A stretch of DNA of 64,000 bases from Microbacterium wangchenii (GTDB lineage: Bacteria > Actinomycetota > Actinomycetes > Actinomycetales > Microbacteriaceae), in NCBI RefSeq assembly GCF_004564355.1, contig NZ_CP038266.1, positions 2,108,001 through 2,172,000 of the forward strand, read 5' to 3'. Shown here in pieces: positions 51,508 through 59,988 of the stretch; position 1 is the stretch's first letter, and every line of letters starts with the position of its first letter. The notes under the pieces are model-generated. The model saw only the letters and a list, made by a program, of their open reading frames with translations, was not told the DNA's origin and made no database searches. A program made the position numbers and the translations under genes.

Positions 51508-52593
51508 TCAGGCGCGGGACAGCCCGTCCTCGATGAGCTCGCTCACCAGCTCCGGGTAGCTCATCCCCGACGCGATCCAGCATCGCGGGAACATCGAGAT
51601 GGGCGTGAATCCGGGCATGGTGTTCACTTCGTTGACGAAGAACTCCGTGCCGGTGAAGAAGAAGTCCACGCGGGCCAGGCCCTCCCCGCCCAGCGCCTCG
51701 AACGCGCGCGCGGCGATCCGCTGCATCTCGGCCAGCTCGCCGTCGCGGAGGTCGGCCGGGCAGACCAGGTCGATGCCGGGAGCGCCGAGGTACTTGGCCT
51801 CGAAATCGTAGAAGTCGCGCCCGCTGACGACGATCTCTCCCGCGACGCTCACGCGTGTCGGGGCACCCTCGCGTCCGGGGAGCACGCCGCACTCCAGCTC
51901 CCGCCCGATGACGGCCTGCTCGACCAGGACGACGGAGTCCTCCGCGAAGGCCACCTCCAGCGCCGGCTCCAGCTCCTCCCACGCGGAGACCTTGGTCACC
52001 CCGACGGAGGAGCCCGACCGGTTCGGCTTGACGAAGACCGGAAGGCCCAGGGCGGCGATGCGGCGCTCGGTCTCCTCGCGGTCGCGGGCGAGATCGGCCC
52101 GGGTCAGCGACACCCACGGGACCACCGGGACGCCCGCGGAGCGGAGCACGCTCTTGGTCACGTGCTTGTCCATGCCCAGCGCCGACATGAGCACCCCGGC
52201 GCCGGCGTAGGGCAGGCCGATCAGCTCGAGCATCCCCTGCACGGTGCCGTCCTCGCCGAAACGGCCGTGGAGGATCGGCAGCACCACGTCGATGTCGCCC
52301 AGGGAGCGCTCGCCCGACTCGTCCAGCACGGTCAGCTCCCGCGTCGCCGTGGACTCGGGCCAGCGGATGCGGGTGCCGTTGTCGGCGACTTCGGGGAGCG
52401 TCGCACCATCCAGCGCGAACTTGTCGGGATCGTCCTCTTCCAGCACGAAGGCGCCCTCGCGGGTGATCCCGACCGGGATCACGCGGTAGCGCTCACGGTC
52501 AATCGCCCGAAGGACGCCGCCCGCCGTCGCGGAACTGATCGAGTGCTCGCTGGATCGACCGCCAAAGAGCACCACGACCACCGGCTTGTCCAT
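51508..52593 (-). CDS. ddl: D-alanine-D-alanine ligase
   Basis: Ddl joins two D-Ala for peptidoglycan. The 361-residue ATP-grasp enzyme has LFGGRSSEHSISSATA, VLPILHGRFGEDGTVQGMLE, VFVKPNRSGSSVGVTKV and FFVNEVNTMPGFTPISMFP. ATG 52593 follows AAAGGA. Its first 95 bases lie inside the 3' end of gpsA on the same strand in another frame, so translation is coupled. Confidence 0.95.
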   Translation of the reverse strand: MDKPVVVVLFGGRSSEHSISSATAGGVLRAIDRERYRVIPVGITREGAFVLEEDDPDKFALDGATLPEVADNGTRIRWPESTATRELTVLDESGERSLGDIDVVLPILHGRFGEDGTVQGMLELIGLPYAGAGVLMSALGMDKHVTKSVLRSAGVPVVPWVSLTRADLARDREETERRIAALGLPVFVKPNRSGSSVGVTKVSAWEELEPALEVAFAEDSVVLVEQAVIGRELECGVLPGREGAPTRVSVAGEIVVSGRDFYDFEAKYLGAPGIDLVCPADLRDGELAEMQRIAARAFEALGGEGLARVDFFFTGTEFFVNEVNTMPGFTPISMFPRCWIASGMSYPELVSELIEDGLSRA

Positions 52594-53629
52594 TCTGCGT
52601 CCTTTCGCCCGTGGGCTTGTCATCATCGGTGGTGAGGTGCGGGGCGATGTCGCGGGGATCCATGGTGCCGTCCAGCACCATCTTCACCTGCTCGACGATG
52701 GGCATCTCCACCCCCACTTCGCGGGCCAGCTGGAGCACGGGAGCGACGGAGGCGAGCCCCTCGGCGGTCTGCTGCATCTGCTTGATCACATCGGGCAGTG
52801 TCACTCCCTGCCCCAGCAGCCTTCCGGCGGTGTTGTTGCGGCTCAGCGGCGACTGGCACGTCGCGATGAGGTCGCCCAGACCCGCGAGCCCCTGCAGCGT
52901 CTCGGGGTGCGCGCCCTGTGCGACGGCGAAGTCGGTCATCTCGACCAGGCCACGCGTGATGATCGACGCCTTGGTGTTCTCGCCGTACCCGACGCCGTCC
53001 ACGATGCCGATCGCCACGGCGATGAGGTTCTTCAGCACGCCGCCGAACTCCGTGCCGATGACATCGGTGTTGACGAAGGTGCGGAAGTACCGGTTGCGCG
53101 CCCGTAGGGCCACCGCCTCGGCGGTGGCCTGGCTCGTGGAGGAGATCACCGCCGCCGTGGGCTGCTCCCGCGCGATCTCCAGGGCGAGATTCGGCCCGGA
53201 TGCGACGGCGATCCGGGCCGGGTCGCACTGCAGACCCTCCTCGATCACCTGGCTCATCCGCATCCCCGTCGCCTTCTCGACGCCCTTCATGAGCGAGACG
53301 ATCGGAGCGTCCGAGGCCGCCACGAGCGGACGCACGGCGGCGAGGTTCTCCCGCAGCGCCTGACTGGGCACGGAGAGGTAGACCTGGTCCGCGCCCTCGA
53401 GCGCCTCGGCGAGGTGCGATGTCGCCGTCATCTGGTGCGGCAGGTTGATGCCCGGAAGATACTGCGTGTTGCGGTGCGCCTGGCGGATCTCCTCCGCCTG
53501 CTCGGGCCGGCGCGACCACATGGTCACGTGCGCGCCGCCGTCGGCGAGCACCTTGCCGAACGTCGTCCCCCAGCTGCCCGCACCGAGCACCGCCACGCGC
53601 GGCAGCGGGGCGTCCTGCCTACGGCTCAA
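52499..53629 (-). CDS. gpsA: NAD(P)-dependent glycerol-3-phosphate dehydrogenase
   Basis: GpsA makes sn-glycerol-3-phosphate for phospholipids. The 376-residue protein has VAVLGAGSWGTTFGKVLA, LMKGVEKATGMRMSQ, GPNLALEIA, GVLKNLIAVAIGIVDGVGYG and LAGLGDLIATCQSPLSRN. TTG 53629 has GGAGA nine bases upstream and overlaps the plsC stop. About 35 extra C-terminal residues, Arg/Gly/Gln-rich, are encoded in the region shared with ddl. Confidence 0.93.
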   Translation of the reverse strand: MSRRQDAPLPRVAVLGAGSWGTTFGKVLADGGAHVTMWSRRPEQAEEIRQAHRNTQYLPGINLPHQMTATSHLAEALEGADQVYLSVPSQALRENLAAVRPLVAASDAPIVSLMKGVEKATGMRMSQVIEEGLQCDPARIAVASGPNLALEIAREQPTAAVISSTSQATAEAVALRARNRYFRTFVNTDVIGTEFGGVLKNLIAVAIGIVDGVGYGENTKASIITRGLVEMTDFAVAQGAHPETLQGLAGLGDLIATCQSPLSRNNTAGRLLGQGVTLPDVIKQMQQTAEGLASVAPVLQLAREVGVEMPIVEQVKMVLDGTMDPRDIAPHLTTDDDKPTGERTQNGQAGGRGALWRSIQRALDQFRDGGRRPSGD

Positions 53630-54380
53630 GGCGACCCGTCTCCTTCTGCCCGTGCACTGCGGGGTCCCACCGCTCGGCGGGAGCGGGGATGCCGCGCAGC
53701 TGCGAGAGCAGATCCGTGATCCGATCCATCACCACCGACGTCGCCTGCATGAGGACAGCCGGTTGCGTGCTGCCCTCCCGGTAGGCGGACAGATCCACGG
53801 GGGGCCCGAACACGATACGCACGGGACGGCGCAGGGGCCACAGCCGGGGCTTGCCGTACCGGGGCATGATCTCCTGCACGCCCCAGTGGGCGACCGGGAT
53901 GATGGGCAGATCACCCGCGAGCGCCAGGCGCACCGCTCCGGTCTTGCCCCGCATGGGCCACAGGTCGGGGTCGCGGGTGAGCGAGCCCTCGGGGTACACG
54001 ACGACGCCGCGGCCGTGCGCGACGAGCTCCTCGGCGCTGCGGATGGTCTCGCGGGCCGAGGCCCCCGACGCCGTCCGTGCCACCGGCACCATCCCCGTGG
54101 CCCGCAGTGCTGCGCCCAGCACCGGGATGCGGAACAGGCTCTCCTTCGTGAGGAACCGCGGCGCCCGGCCCAGCCGCCACACGGCGACCGCCACGACGCA
54201 CGGGTCGAACTCGGAGAGGTGGTTGGGCGCCAGGATGTACGGCCCCTCCTCAGGGAGGTGCTCCTGGCCGGATATCTCGATCTTGGCGAGCAGGCTGACG
54301 GCAGGCTCCACCACGGCCCCCAGGAGCCAGAAGACGCTCGGTCGTGACTTCTCGCGCGACGCGCGACGACGGGATGCCAC
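53619..54380 (-). CDS. plsC: 1-acyl-sn-glycerol-3-phosphate acyltransferase (PlsC-like)
   Basis: The 253-residue enzyme acylates lysophosphatidate to phosphatidate. It shows the NHLSEFD acyltransferase motif (NHx4D), VYPEGSLTRDP (motif III) and PIIPVAHWG (motif IV). Its basic N-terminus precedes a hydrophobic anchor (FWLLGAVVEPAVSLL). GTG 54380 lies two bases after murA. With gpsA downstream it supplies phospholipid precursors. A paralogue may exist elsewhere, so the symbol is tentative. Confidence 0.87.
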   Translation of the reverse strand: MASRRRASREKSRPSVFWLLGAVVEPAVSLLAKIEISGQEHLPEEGPYILAPNHLSEFDPCVVAVAVWRLGRAPRFLTKESLFRIPVLGAALRATGMVPVARTASGASARETIRSAEELVAHGRGVVVYPEGSLTRDPDLWPMRGKTGAVRLALAGDLPIIPVAHWGVQEIMPRYGKPRLWPLRRPVRIVFGPPVDLSAYREGSTQPAVLMQATSVVMDRITDLLSQLRGIPAPAERWDPAVHGQKETGRLEP

Positions 54381-54382
54381 GG

Positions 54383-55750
54383 CTATCCGATGACGTCGAA
54401 GTCGGCGCCGACCGCGTCGAGCTTGGCGAGGAACTTCTCGTACCCGCGGCGGATGATGCCGATGTTGCGGACCACCGACTCCCCCTCGGCCGCGAGTGCG
54501 GCGATCACGTAGCTGTACCCGCCGCGCAGGTCGGGCACCACGACATCCGCGCCGTGCAGAGGCGTCGGGCCCTTGATGACGGCGGCCTGCTCGAGCGAGC
54601 GGCGGGGCACGCGGCGGTCGGGGCTGTCGATCCCCTGCGGGTGCACCACGATGTCGGCGCCCATCTGCACGAGGGCGGCGGTGAACCCGAGGCGGTTCTC
54701 GTACACCGTCTCGTGCACGACGGAGGTGCCCTCCGCCTGTGTGAGGGCGACGATGAGGGGCTGCTGCCAGTCGGTCATGAAGCCCGGGTGCACGTCGGTC
54801 TCCACCATGACGGGCTTGAGGGCGCCGTCGCGGCGGAACCGGATGCCGTCCTCCTGCACGTCGAACCATCCGCCGGCCTTGCGGAACACGTTCAGGAACG
54901 TCAGCATCTCCTGCTGCTTGGCCCCGCGGACGAAGATCTCACCGTCGGTGGCCAGGGCGGCGCACGCCCACGACGCGGCCTCGTTGCGGTCGAAGATCGC
55001 CCGGTGGTCGTAGCCGCGGAGCGAGTCGACGCCCTCGATGAGGATCACGCGGTTCGGCTCGTAGGAGATGATCGCGCCCATCTTCTGCAGCACGGCGATC
55101 AGATCCATGATCTCCGGCTCGATGGCGGCGTTGCGCAGCTCGGTGACGCCCTTGGCCTTGACCGCCGTCAGCAGCACCTGCTCGGTCGCGCCCACGCTCG
55201 GGTAGGGCAGCTCGATCTCGGCGCCGTGCAGGCCGTCGGGGGCGGTGATCCGGATGCCCTCGTAGCTCTTGTCCACCACCGCGCCGAACGCGCGCAGCGC
55301 ATCCATGTGGAAGTTGATCGGCCGGTCGCCGATCCGGCAGCCGCCGAGGTCGGGGATCAGCGCCTCGCCGAGGAGGTGCAACAGCGGTCCGCAGAAGAGG
55401 ATCGGGATGCGGGAGGCTCCCGCGTACGCGTCGATCTCCTCGAAGTGGGCCGTGGCGGCGCCGCTGGGGTCGAGGTGGATCTCTCCGTTCTCACCGTCCT
55501 GGACGCGCACGCCGTGCACCTCCAGCAGGGAGCGCACGATCTGCACGTCGCTGATGTCGGGCACGTCGCGCAGGACGCTGGGGGTCTCGCCGAGGAGCGC
55601 TGCCACCATCGCCTTGGTGACGAGGTTCTTCGCTCCCTTGACCTCGACGTCTCCACGCAGCGGGCGGCCCCCGCGGATGGAGAGGACCTCACCGGATTCG
55701 CCGGCGGGCCCGGAGTAGGCGGGACCGGCGTCGGGGACGAGTGCTCTCAT
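54383..55750 (-). CDS. murA: UDP-N-acetylglucosamine 1-carboxyvinyltransferase MurA
   Basis: MurA commits UDP-GlcNAc to peptidoglycan. The 455-residue protein has the KGAKNLVTKAM substrate loop and catalytic Cys138 in LGGCRIGDRPIN, the residue targeted by fosfomycin (an Asp there gives resistance, so this form should be sensitive). It is slightly long, with about 20 extra residues at the N-terminus. ATG 55750 begins a murA-plsC-gpsA-ddl cluster with tiny gaps. Confidence 0.94.
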   Translation of the reverse strand: MRALVPDAGPAYSGPAGESGEVLSIRGGRPLRGDVEVKGAKNLVTKAMVAALLGETPSVLRDVPDISDVQIVRSLLEVHGVRVQDGENGEIHLDPSGAATAHFEEIDAYAGASRIPILFCGPLLHLLGEALIPDLGGCRIGDRPINFHMDALRAFGAVVDKSYEGIRITAPDGLHGAEIELPYPSVGATEQVLLTAVKAKGVTELRNAAIEPEIMDLIAVLQKMGAIISYEPNRVILIEGVDSLRGYDHRAIFDRNEAASWACAALATDGEIFVRGAKQQEMLTFLNVFRKAGGWFDVQEDGIRFRRDGALKPVMVETDVHPGFMTDWQQPLIVALTQAEGTSVVHETVYENRLGFTAALVQMGADIVVHPQGIDSPDRRVPRRSLEQAAVIKGPTPLHGADVVVPDLRGGYSYVIAALAAEGESVVRNIGIIRRGYEKFLAKLDAVGADFDVIG

Positions 55751-55813
55751 GCAGGGGACCTCACTTGGTGTTGACGAGGGGATGGCGCCGGCCCGGGTGA
55801 GGCCTGACGTGGC

Positions 55814-56410
55814 TTACCGGACAGGGAGCGTCCGCGGCCGCCATCCCTCGCGGCGCGCCTCGAACTGCGCGATCTTGTCTTCGTTCCGCAGCGTGAGCCC
55901 GATGTCATCGAGCCCCTCGAGAAGCCGCCACCTAGTGTAATCGTCGATGTCGAACGCGACCCGGAGATCGCCGATCTCCGCTTCCCGCTTGTCGAGATCC
56001 ACCGTCATCCGCACCCCCGGTTCGGCGTCGACGGCCGCCCAGATCCGCTCCAGGTCGCCCTCGGTGATGACGCCCGTGACCAGGCCCTGCTTGCCCGCGT
56101 TGCCACGGAAGATGTCGGCGAACTTGGGGCTCAGCACGACGCGGAAGCCGTAGTCCCGCAGCGCCCACACGGCGTGCTCGCGGCTGGATCCGGTACCGAA
56201 GTCCGCACCGGCGACGAGGATCGACGCGGCCGAGAACGCCGGCTGGTTCAGGATGAAATCGGGGTCCTGCCGCCAGTTGGCGAACAGCGCGTCCTCGAAG
56301 CCGGTCTTGGTGACCCGCTTGAGGTAGACCGCGGGGATGATCTGGTCGGTGTCGACCGCGGATCGCTTCAGCGGCGCGACGACACCGGTGTGGGTGACGA
56401 ACTTCTCCAT
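55814..56410 (-). CDS. leuD: 3-isopropylmalate dehydratase small subunit
   Basis: LeuD pairs with LeuC to isomerise 2- to 3-isopropylmalate in leucine synthesis. The 198-residue protein has [23 protein letters not shown] and [17 protein letters not shown] (the swivelling substrate-binding loop). ATG 56410 lies one base after the leuC stop. It ends 63 bp before murA. Confidence 0.96.
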   Translation of the reverse strand: MEKFVTHTGVVAPLKRSAVDTDQIIPAVYLKRVTKTGFEDALFANWRQDPDFILNQPAFSAASILVAGADFGTGSSREHAVWALRDYGFRVVLSPKFADIFRGNAGKQGLVTGVITEGDLERIWAAVDAEPGVRMTVDLDKREAEIGDLRVAFDIDDYTRWRLLEGLDDIGLTLRNEDKIAQFEARREGWRPRTLPVR

Positions 56411-56411
56411 G

Positions 56412-57890
56412 TCAGGCCTCCGCCCCGATCGTCGCGGTCTCGTGCAACGGCGCCAGGTCGCTGGGACTGGACAGCGTCCCGCGCACCGCCGTGGCCGCAG
56501 CCACCAGCGGCGAGACCAGATGCGTGCGGCCGCCCTTGCCCTGACGGCCCTCGAAGTTGCGGTTCGACGTCGACGCGCACCGCTCGCCGGGGGCGAGCTG
56601 GTCGGGGTTCATCCCCAGGCACATGGAGCAGCCGGCGAAACGCCATTCCGCCCCGAACTCCTCGAACACCTTGTCCAGGCCCTCGGCCTCGGCTTCCAGG
56701 CGTACGCGCGCCGAGCCCGGGACGACCATGACGCGCACGCCGTCGGCCTTGGTGCGACCGCGGACGATCGAGGCGAAGGCACGGAGGTCTTCGATGCGGC
56801 TGTTCGTGCACGAACCCATGAACACCGCATCCACCCGCACGTCCTTCAAGGGAGTCCCGGGGGTCAGATCCATGTACTGCAGCGCCCGCTCGGCGGCGAC
56901 CTGCTCGGCGGGGTCCGTCATCGCGGCGGGGTCGGGGACGACGTCGCTCAGCGAGACGCCCTGACCGGGGTTGGTGCCCCACGTCACGAACGGCTCCAGC
57001 TCCGCGGCATCCAGGAACACCTCGGCGTCGTAGACGGCGCCCTCGTCGCTGGGGAGGGTGCGCCAGTAGGTGACGGCCTCCTCCCAATCCTGGCCCGTCG
57101 GCGCGTGCGGGCGCCCCTGCAGGTAGGCGAAGGTCGTCTCGTCCGGGGCGACCATTCCGGCGCGCGCGCCGGCTTCGATCGACATGTTGCAGATCGTCAT
57201 GCGGCCCTCCATCGAGAGGGCGCGGATGGCGCTGCCGCGGTACTCCAGCACGTACCCCTGCCCACCGTTGGTGCCGATCTTGGCGATCACGGCGAGGATG
57301 ATGTCCTTCGCCGTCACGCCGGGCTTGAGGTCGCCCTCGACGGTGATGGCCATCGTCTTGAAGGGCTTGAGCGGCAGGGTCTGCGTCGCCAGGACGTGCT
57401 CCACCTCGCTCGTGCCGATGCCGAAGGCCATGGCCCCGAAGGCGCCGTGCGTGGAGGTGTGCGAGTCGCCGCACACGACGGTCACGCCGGGCATCGTGAG
57501 CCCCAGCTGCGGCCCGACGACGTGGACGATCCCCTGCTCGGCGTCGCCGAGGGAGTGCAGGCGCACCCCGAATTCGGCGGCGTTGCGGCGCAGCGTCTCG
57601 ATCTGGGTGCGGCTGGTCAGATCCGCGATCGGCTTGTCGATGTCGAGGGTGGGGGTGTTGTGGTCCTCCGTGGCGATGGTGAGGTCCAGGCGCCGCACGG
57701 GACGCCCCTCGGCGCGCAGTCCGTCGAAGGCCTGCGGGCTCGTGACCTCATGGACCAGGTGCAGGTCGATGTAGATCAGGTCGGGCTCGCCGTTCTCGCC
57801 CTTGACGACGAGGTGGTCGTCCCAGACCTTCTCCGCCAGCGTGCGGGGGCGGTCGGGGATCGACGGGATTTCGGGGTGGGCGGTGCTCAT
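56412..57890 (-). CDS. leuC: 3-isopropylmalate dehydratase large subunit
   Basis: The 492-residue aconitase-type subunit binds a [4Fe-4S] cluster with Cys in [13 protein letters not shown] and in [32 protein letters not shown] is another signature. ATG 57890 follows GAGGAGAAC (about 57901-57909 on the plus map). That Shine-Dalgarno is complementary to the Leu codons of the leader peptide gene (57956-58003), so expression is probably leucine-controlled. Confidence 0.96.
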   Translation of the reverse strand: MSTAHPEIPSIPDRPRTLAEKVWDDHLVVKGENGEPDLIYIDLHLVHEVTSPQAFDGLRAEGRPVRRLDLTIATEDHNTPTLDIDKPIADLTSRTQIETLRRNAAEFGVRLHSLGDAEQGIVHVVGPQLGLTMPGVTVVCGDSHTSTHGAFGAMAFGIGTSEVEHVLATQTLPLKPFKTMAITVEGDLKPGVTAKDIILAVIAKIGTNGGQGYVLEYRGSAIRALSMEGRMTICNMSIEAGARAGMVAPDETTFAYLQGRPHAPTGQDWEEAVTYWRTLPSDEGAVYDAEVFLDAAELEPFVTWGTNPGQGVSLSDVVPDPAAMTDPAEQVAAERALQYMDLTPGTPLKDVRVDAVFMGSCTNSRIEDLRAFASIVRGRTKADGVRVMVVPGSARVRLEAEAEGLDKVFEEFGAEWRFAGCSMCLGMNPDQLAPGERCASTSNRNFEGRQGKGGRTHLVSPLVAAATAVRGTLSSPSDLAPLHETATIGAEA

Positions 57891-57897
57891 GTGTTCT

Positions 57898-57990
57898 GCC
57901 GTTCTCCTCGGATGGGGATCAAGCCCGCGACGAACTCCGCGACGAGAGAGGCCTGTTACGAGGTCTCGCCGCGGCCGCTAAGGAGAAGGC
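57898..57990 (-). promoter_or_regulatory. Leucine-responsive leader: Leu codons complementary to the leuC Shine-Dalgarno
   Basis: In the transcript, GCCTTCTCCT (57981-57990), which includes the three Leu codons, pairs with AGGAGAACGGC (57898-57908) containing the leuC ribosome site; one base is bulged. Nested inside, CCGCGGCGAGA (57964-57974) pairs with TCTCGTCGCGG (57937-57947) over 11 positions with one G-U. A ribosome stalled at the Leu codons would free the leuC site. This is inferred from complementarity. Confidence 0.7.
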
Positions 57991-58003
57991 GAGCGATCCG
58001 CAC
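57956..58003 (-). CDS. leuCD leader peptide (15 residues, Leu-Leu-Leu)
   Basis: The frame GTG 58003 to TAA 57956 encodes [15 protein letters not shown] with consecutive Leu codons CTT CTC CTT (57980-57988), CTT being rare in this GC-rich genome. TATCGT (58010-58015) lies six bases before the GTG, so the leader is probably leaderless and efficiently translated. It lies 65 bp before leuC. Leucine leader peptides are known in actinobacteria upstream of leuA. Confidence 0.78.
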   Translation of the reverse strand: MRIARLLLSGRGETS

Positions 58004-58009
58004 GCGCCC

Positions 58010-58015
58010 ACGATA
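58010..58015 (-). promoter_or_regulatory. -10 box of the leuCD leader
   Basis: TATCGT fits TAnnnT and is six bases from GTG 58003. No convincing -35 was seen 16-18 bp upstream. It places transcription start at or next to the leader start codon. Confidence 0.6.
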
Positions 58016-58091
58016 CCACCGGGTCCGACGGCACCGATCACGGCGCGTCGGAGCCCCGATCCGGCCCCGCCCCCGTGTCGTCGTGCCCGGC

Positions 58092-59171
58092 TCAGCCCTC
58101 GCCGCGCTCGGTCGCCGAGCGCTCGACGGTGGGCGGCGTGCCCTTCTCGTCCGCCACGCGGGATGCGGCGGCCGTTGCGGTCGCGGCCGTCCGGCGGTCG
58201 CGCGCCGAGGCGAGGAGGCTCGCGATCGTGGCAACGGCCATGGCCACGACGATCACGACGAGGGAGGCCATGGTGGAGATCTCCGGCGCCCATTCGATGT
58301 GCTCGCCGCCGTTGATGAACGGCAGCTCGTTCACGTGCATGGCGTGGAAGACGAGCTTGACGCCGATGAACGCGAGGATGAACGCGATCCCGTAATGCAG
58401 GTAGCGCAGGCGGTCGAGGAGATCGCCGAGGAGGAAGTAGAGCTGGCGCAGCCCCATCAGCGCGAAGATGTTCGCGGTGAAGACGATGAAGGCGCTCTGG
58501 GTGATGCCGAAGATGGCGGGGATGGAGTCGATCGCGAAGAGCAGGTCGGTGACGCCGATCGCGACGAAGACGATGATCATCGGCGTCCACATCTTCTTGC
58601 CGCCCACGACGGTGCGGATCTTGGATCCGTCGTACTCGTCGCTGATGTCGATCATGCGGCGCAGCTGGCGGACGACGAAGCCCTCGCGTTTGGCGTCGTC
58701 GTCGTGGTCTCCGCCGGGGAAGGCCTGGCGGATCGCGGTGTAGACGAGGAATGCACCGAAGAGGTAGAAGATCGGGCTGAAGTTCTCGATGATGGTGGCG
58801 CCGACGAGGATGAACGCCCCGCGCAGCACGAGGGCGATGATGATGCCGACCATCAGCACTTCCTGCTGGTATCGGCGCGGCACCGAGAACTGCGACATGA
58901 TCAGCACGAAGACGAAGAGGTTGTCGATCGAGAGGCTGTACTCGGTCAGCCATCCGGCGATGAACTGGCCCGCGTACTCGCCGCCGGCGAAGACCCACAT
59001 GAGGCCGGCGAAGATGAGGGCAAGCGTCACGTAGAACACCACCCACAGCGTCGACTCGCGTGTCGAGGGGATGTGCGGCCGCTTGAGGATCAGCAGCAGG
59101 TCGGCCAGCAGGATGAGGGTGAGCACGACCAGCGAGCCGATCTCGAACCAAAGCGGCAGTTCCAGGTCCAT
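58092..59171 (-). CDS. TerC-family membrane protein
   Basis: The 359-residue protein has about nine membrane helices and the TerC signatures LSIDNLFVFVLIMSQF and LFAIDSIPAIFGIT with membrane-embedded acidic residues. TerC relatives such as Alx and MeeF export manganese. ATG 59171 follows GAAAGG, which can pair with nearby CCTTT or with the riboswitch-like leader (59204-59312). The C-terminus is a charged tail of about 45 residues. Mn2+-linked control is likely from the leader. Confidence 0.9.
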   Translation of the reverse strand: MDLELPLWFEIGSLVVLTLILLADLLLILKRPHIPSTRESTLWVVFYVTLALIFAGLMWVFAGGEYAGQFIAGWLTEYSLSIDNLFVFVLIMSQFSVPRRYQQEVLMVGIIIALVLRGAFILVGATIIENFSPIFYLFGAFLVYTAIRQAFPGGDHDDDAKREGFVVRQLRRMIDISDEYDGSKIRTVVGGKKMWTPMIIVFVAIGVTDLLFAIDSIPAIFGITQSAFIVFTANIFALMGLRQLYFLLGDLLDRLRYLHYGIAFILAFIGVKLVFHAMHVNELPFINGGEHIEWAPEISTMASLVVIVVAMAVATIASLLASARDRRTAATATAAASRVADEKGTPPTVERSATERGEG

Positions 59172-59203
59172 CGGGGCCTTTCAAAAAGGGTGAGGGGTCG
59201 GTA

Positions 59204-59312
59204 GACGCCGAAAGTCTCTCCCCGCGACGCGTGTCGCGGCGCGTACCCGGGGTCCGCCGAGGGGCCCGTGATGACGGATGCGCGCTGTCGGGATACTCCC
59301 TCTCGCGGCGTC
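59204..59312 (-). ncRNA. Leader RNA resembling the yybP-ykoY manganese riboswitch
   Basis: The minus-strand RNA upstream of terC closes with the perfect 7-bp stem GACGCCG (59306-59312) and CGGCGTC (59204-59210). It contains GAGGGAGTA after the 5' arm, CGTCATCACGG in the middle, a 7-bp internal hairpin CCGCGAC/GTCGCGG, and GAGACTTTCGG before the 3' arm; these match my memory of the yybP-ykoY consensus. CTTTC in the 3' arm could pair with the terC Shine-Dalgarno GAAAGG. The nearest -10 (TAGACT, 59314-59319) would start transcription within the 5' arm, which leaves the true promoter uncertain. Confidence 0.62.
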
Positions 59313-59430
59313 GAGTCTACCGTCATGACCGCACACCGATCGGATGCGAGACGATCCCTGCCCGGCGGACACCTCCTCAGTGAGAGACAATGGGCCGGCG
59401 GCGCGGGGGCGCAGCCGGGGACGGGACGAC

Positions 59431-59988
59431 ATGACGCAGGAGCAGGTCGACGACGCGACGCTGGTGGCACGCGCCGCGGGCGGATCGGAGTCCGCCTTCC
59501 GTGCGCTGTACCGCGCGTATGCGCGACCGGTGTACTGGATCGCGCACCGCCTGCTCGAGAACGCCTCCGACGCCGAGGACGTGACGCAGGAGACGTTCGT
59601 CCTGGCGTGGCAGAAGATCCCCCGGCTGCAGCTGCAGGGCGCCTCGCTCCTGCCGTGGCTGGCGACGATCTGCCGGCTGCAGGCGGCCAACCGCCTGCGC
59701 GCCCGGCGCCGCGACCGCAACCGCTCGGCGGAGCTGGATGACCGCATCCCCGACACCATCGACGTCGAGAAGCAGGTGATCGACTCGGTGACGGTGGCCG
59801 CGATCCTGCGCGAAGTGGACGGCCTCAGCGACCTGGACCGCGAGATCTTCCGCCTCTGCGCCGCCGAGGGGTATGCCTACCAGGCAGCCGCCGAAGAGCT
59901 CGGCGTCGCCCACGGGGTCGTGCGCAACCGTCTCTCCCGCATCCGCACACGTGTGCGCGGTGCCGTGACCGAGACGGAGAACGCATGA
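59431..59988 (+). CDS. ECF-family RNA polymerase sigma factor
   Basis: The 185-residue protein has sigma region 2 (ENASDAEDVTQETFVLAWQKI) and region 4 (LSDLDREIFRLCAAEGYAYQAAAEELG, then VRNRLSRIRTRVR). ATG 59431 has only a weak purine-rich site (GGGGACGGGA). The stop overlaps the next gene by four bases (ATGA), the usual sigma/anti-sigma coupling. Its stimulus is unknown. Confidence 0.92.
   Translation: MTQEQVDDATLVARAAGGSESAFRALYRAYARPVYWIAHRLLENASDAEDVTQETFVLAWQKIPRLQLQGASLLPWLATICRLQAANRLRARRRDRNRSAELDDRIPDTIDVEKQVIDSVTVAAILREVDGLSDLDREIFRLCAAEGYAYQAAAEELGVAHGVVRNRLSRIRTRVRGAVTETENA

Noticed and set aside
56337..59204. A 955-codon open frame on the plus strand, antisense to leuD, leuC and terC
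   Set aside because: It is a by-product of high GC and strong codon bias in the real genes on the other strand; its composition (long His/Asp/Gly/Arg runs) matches no family.
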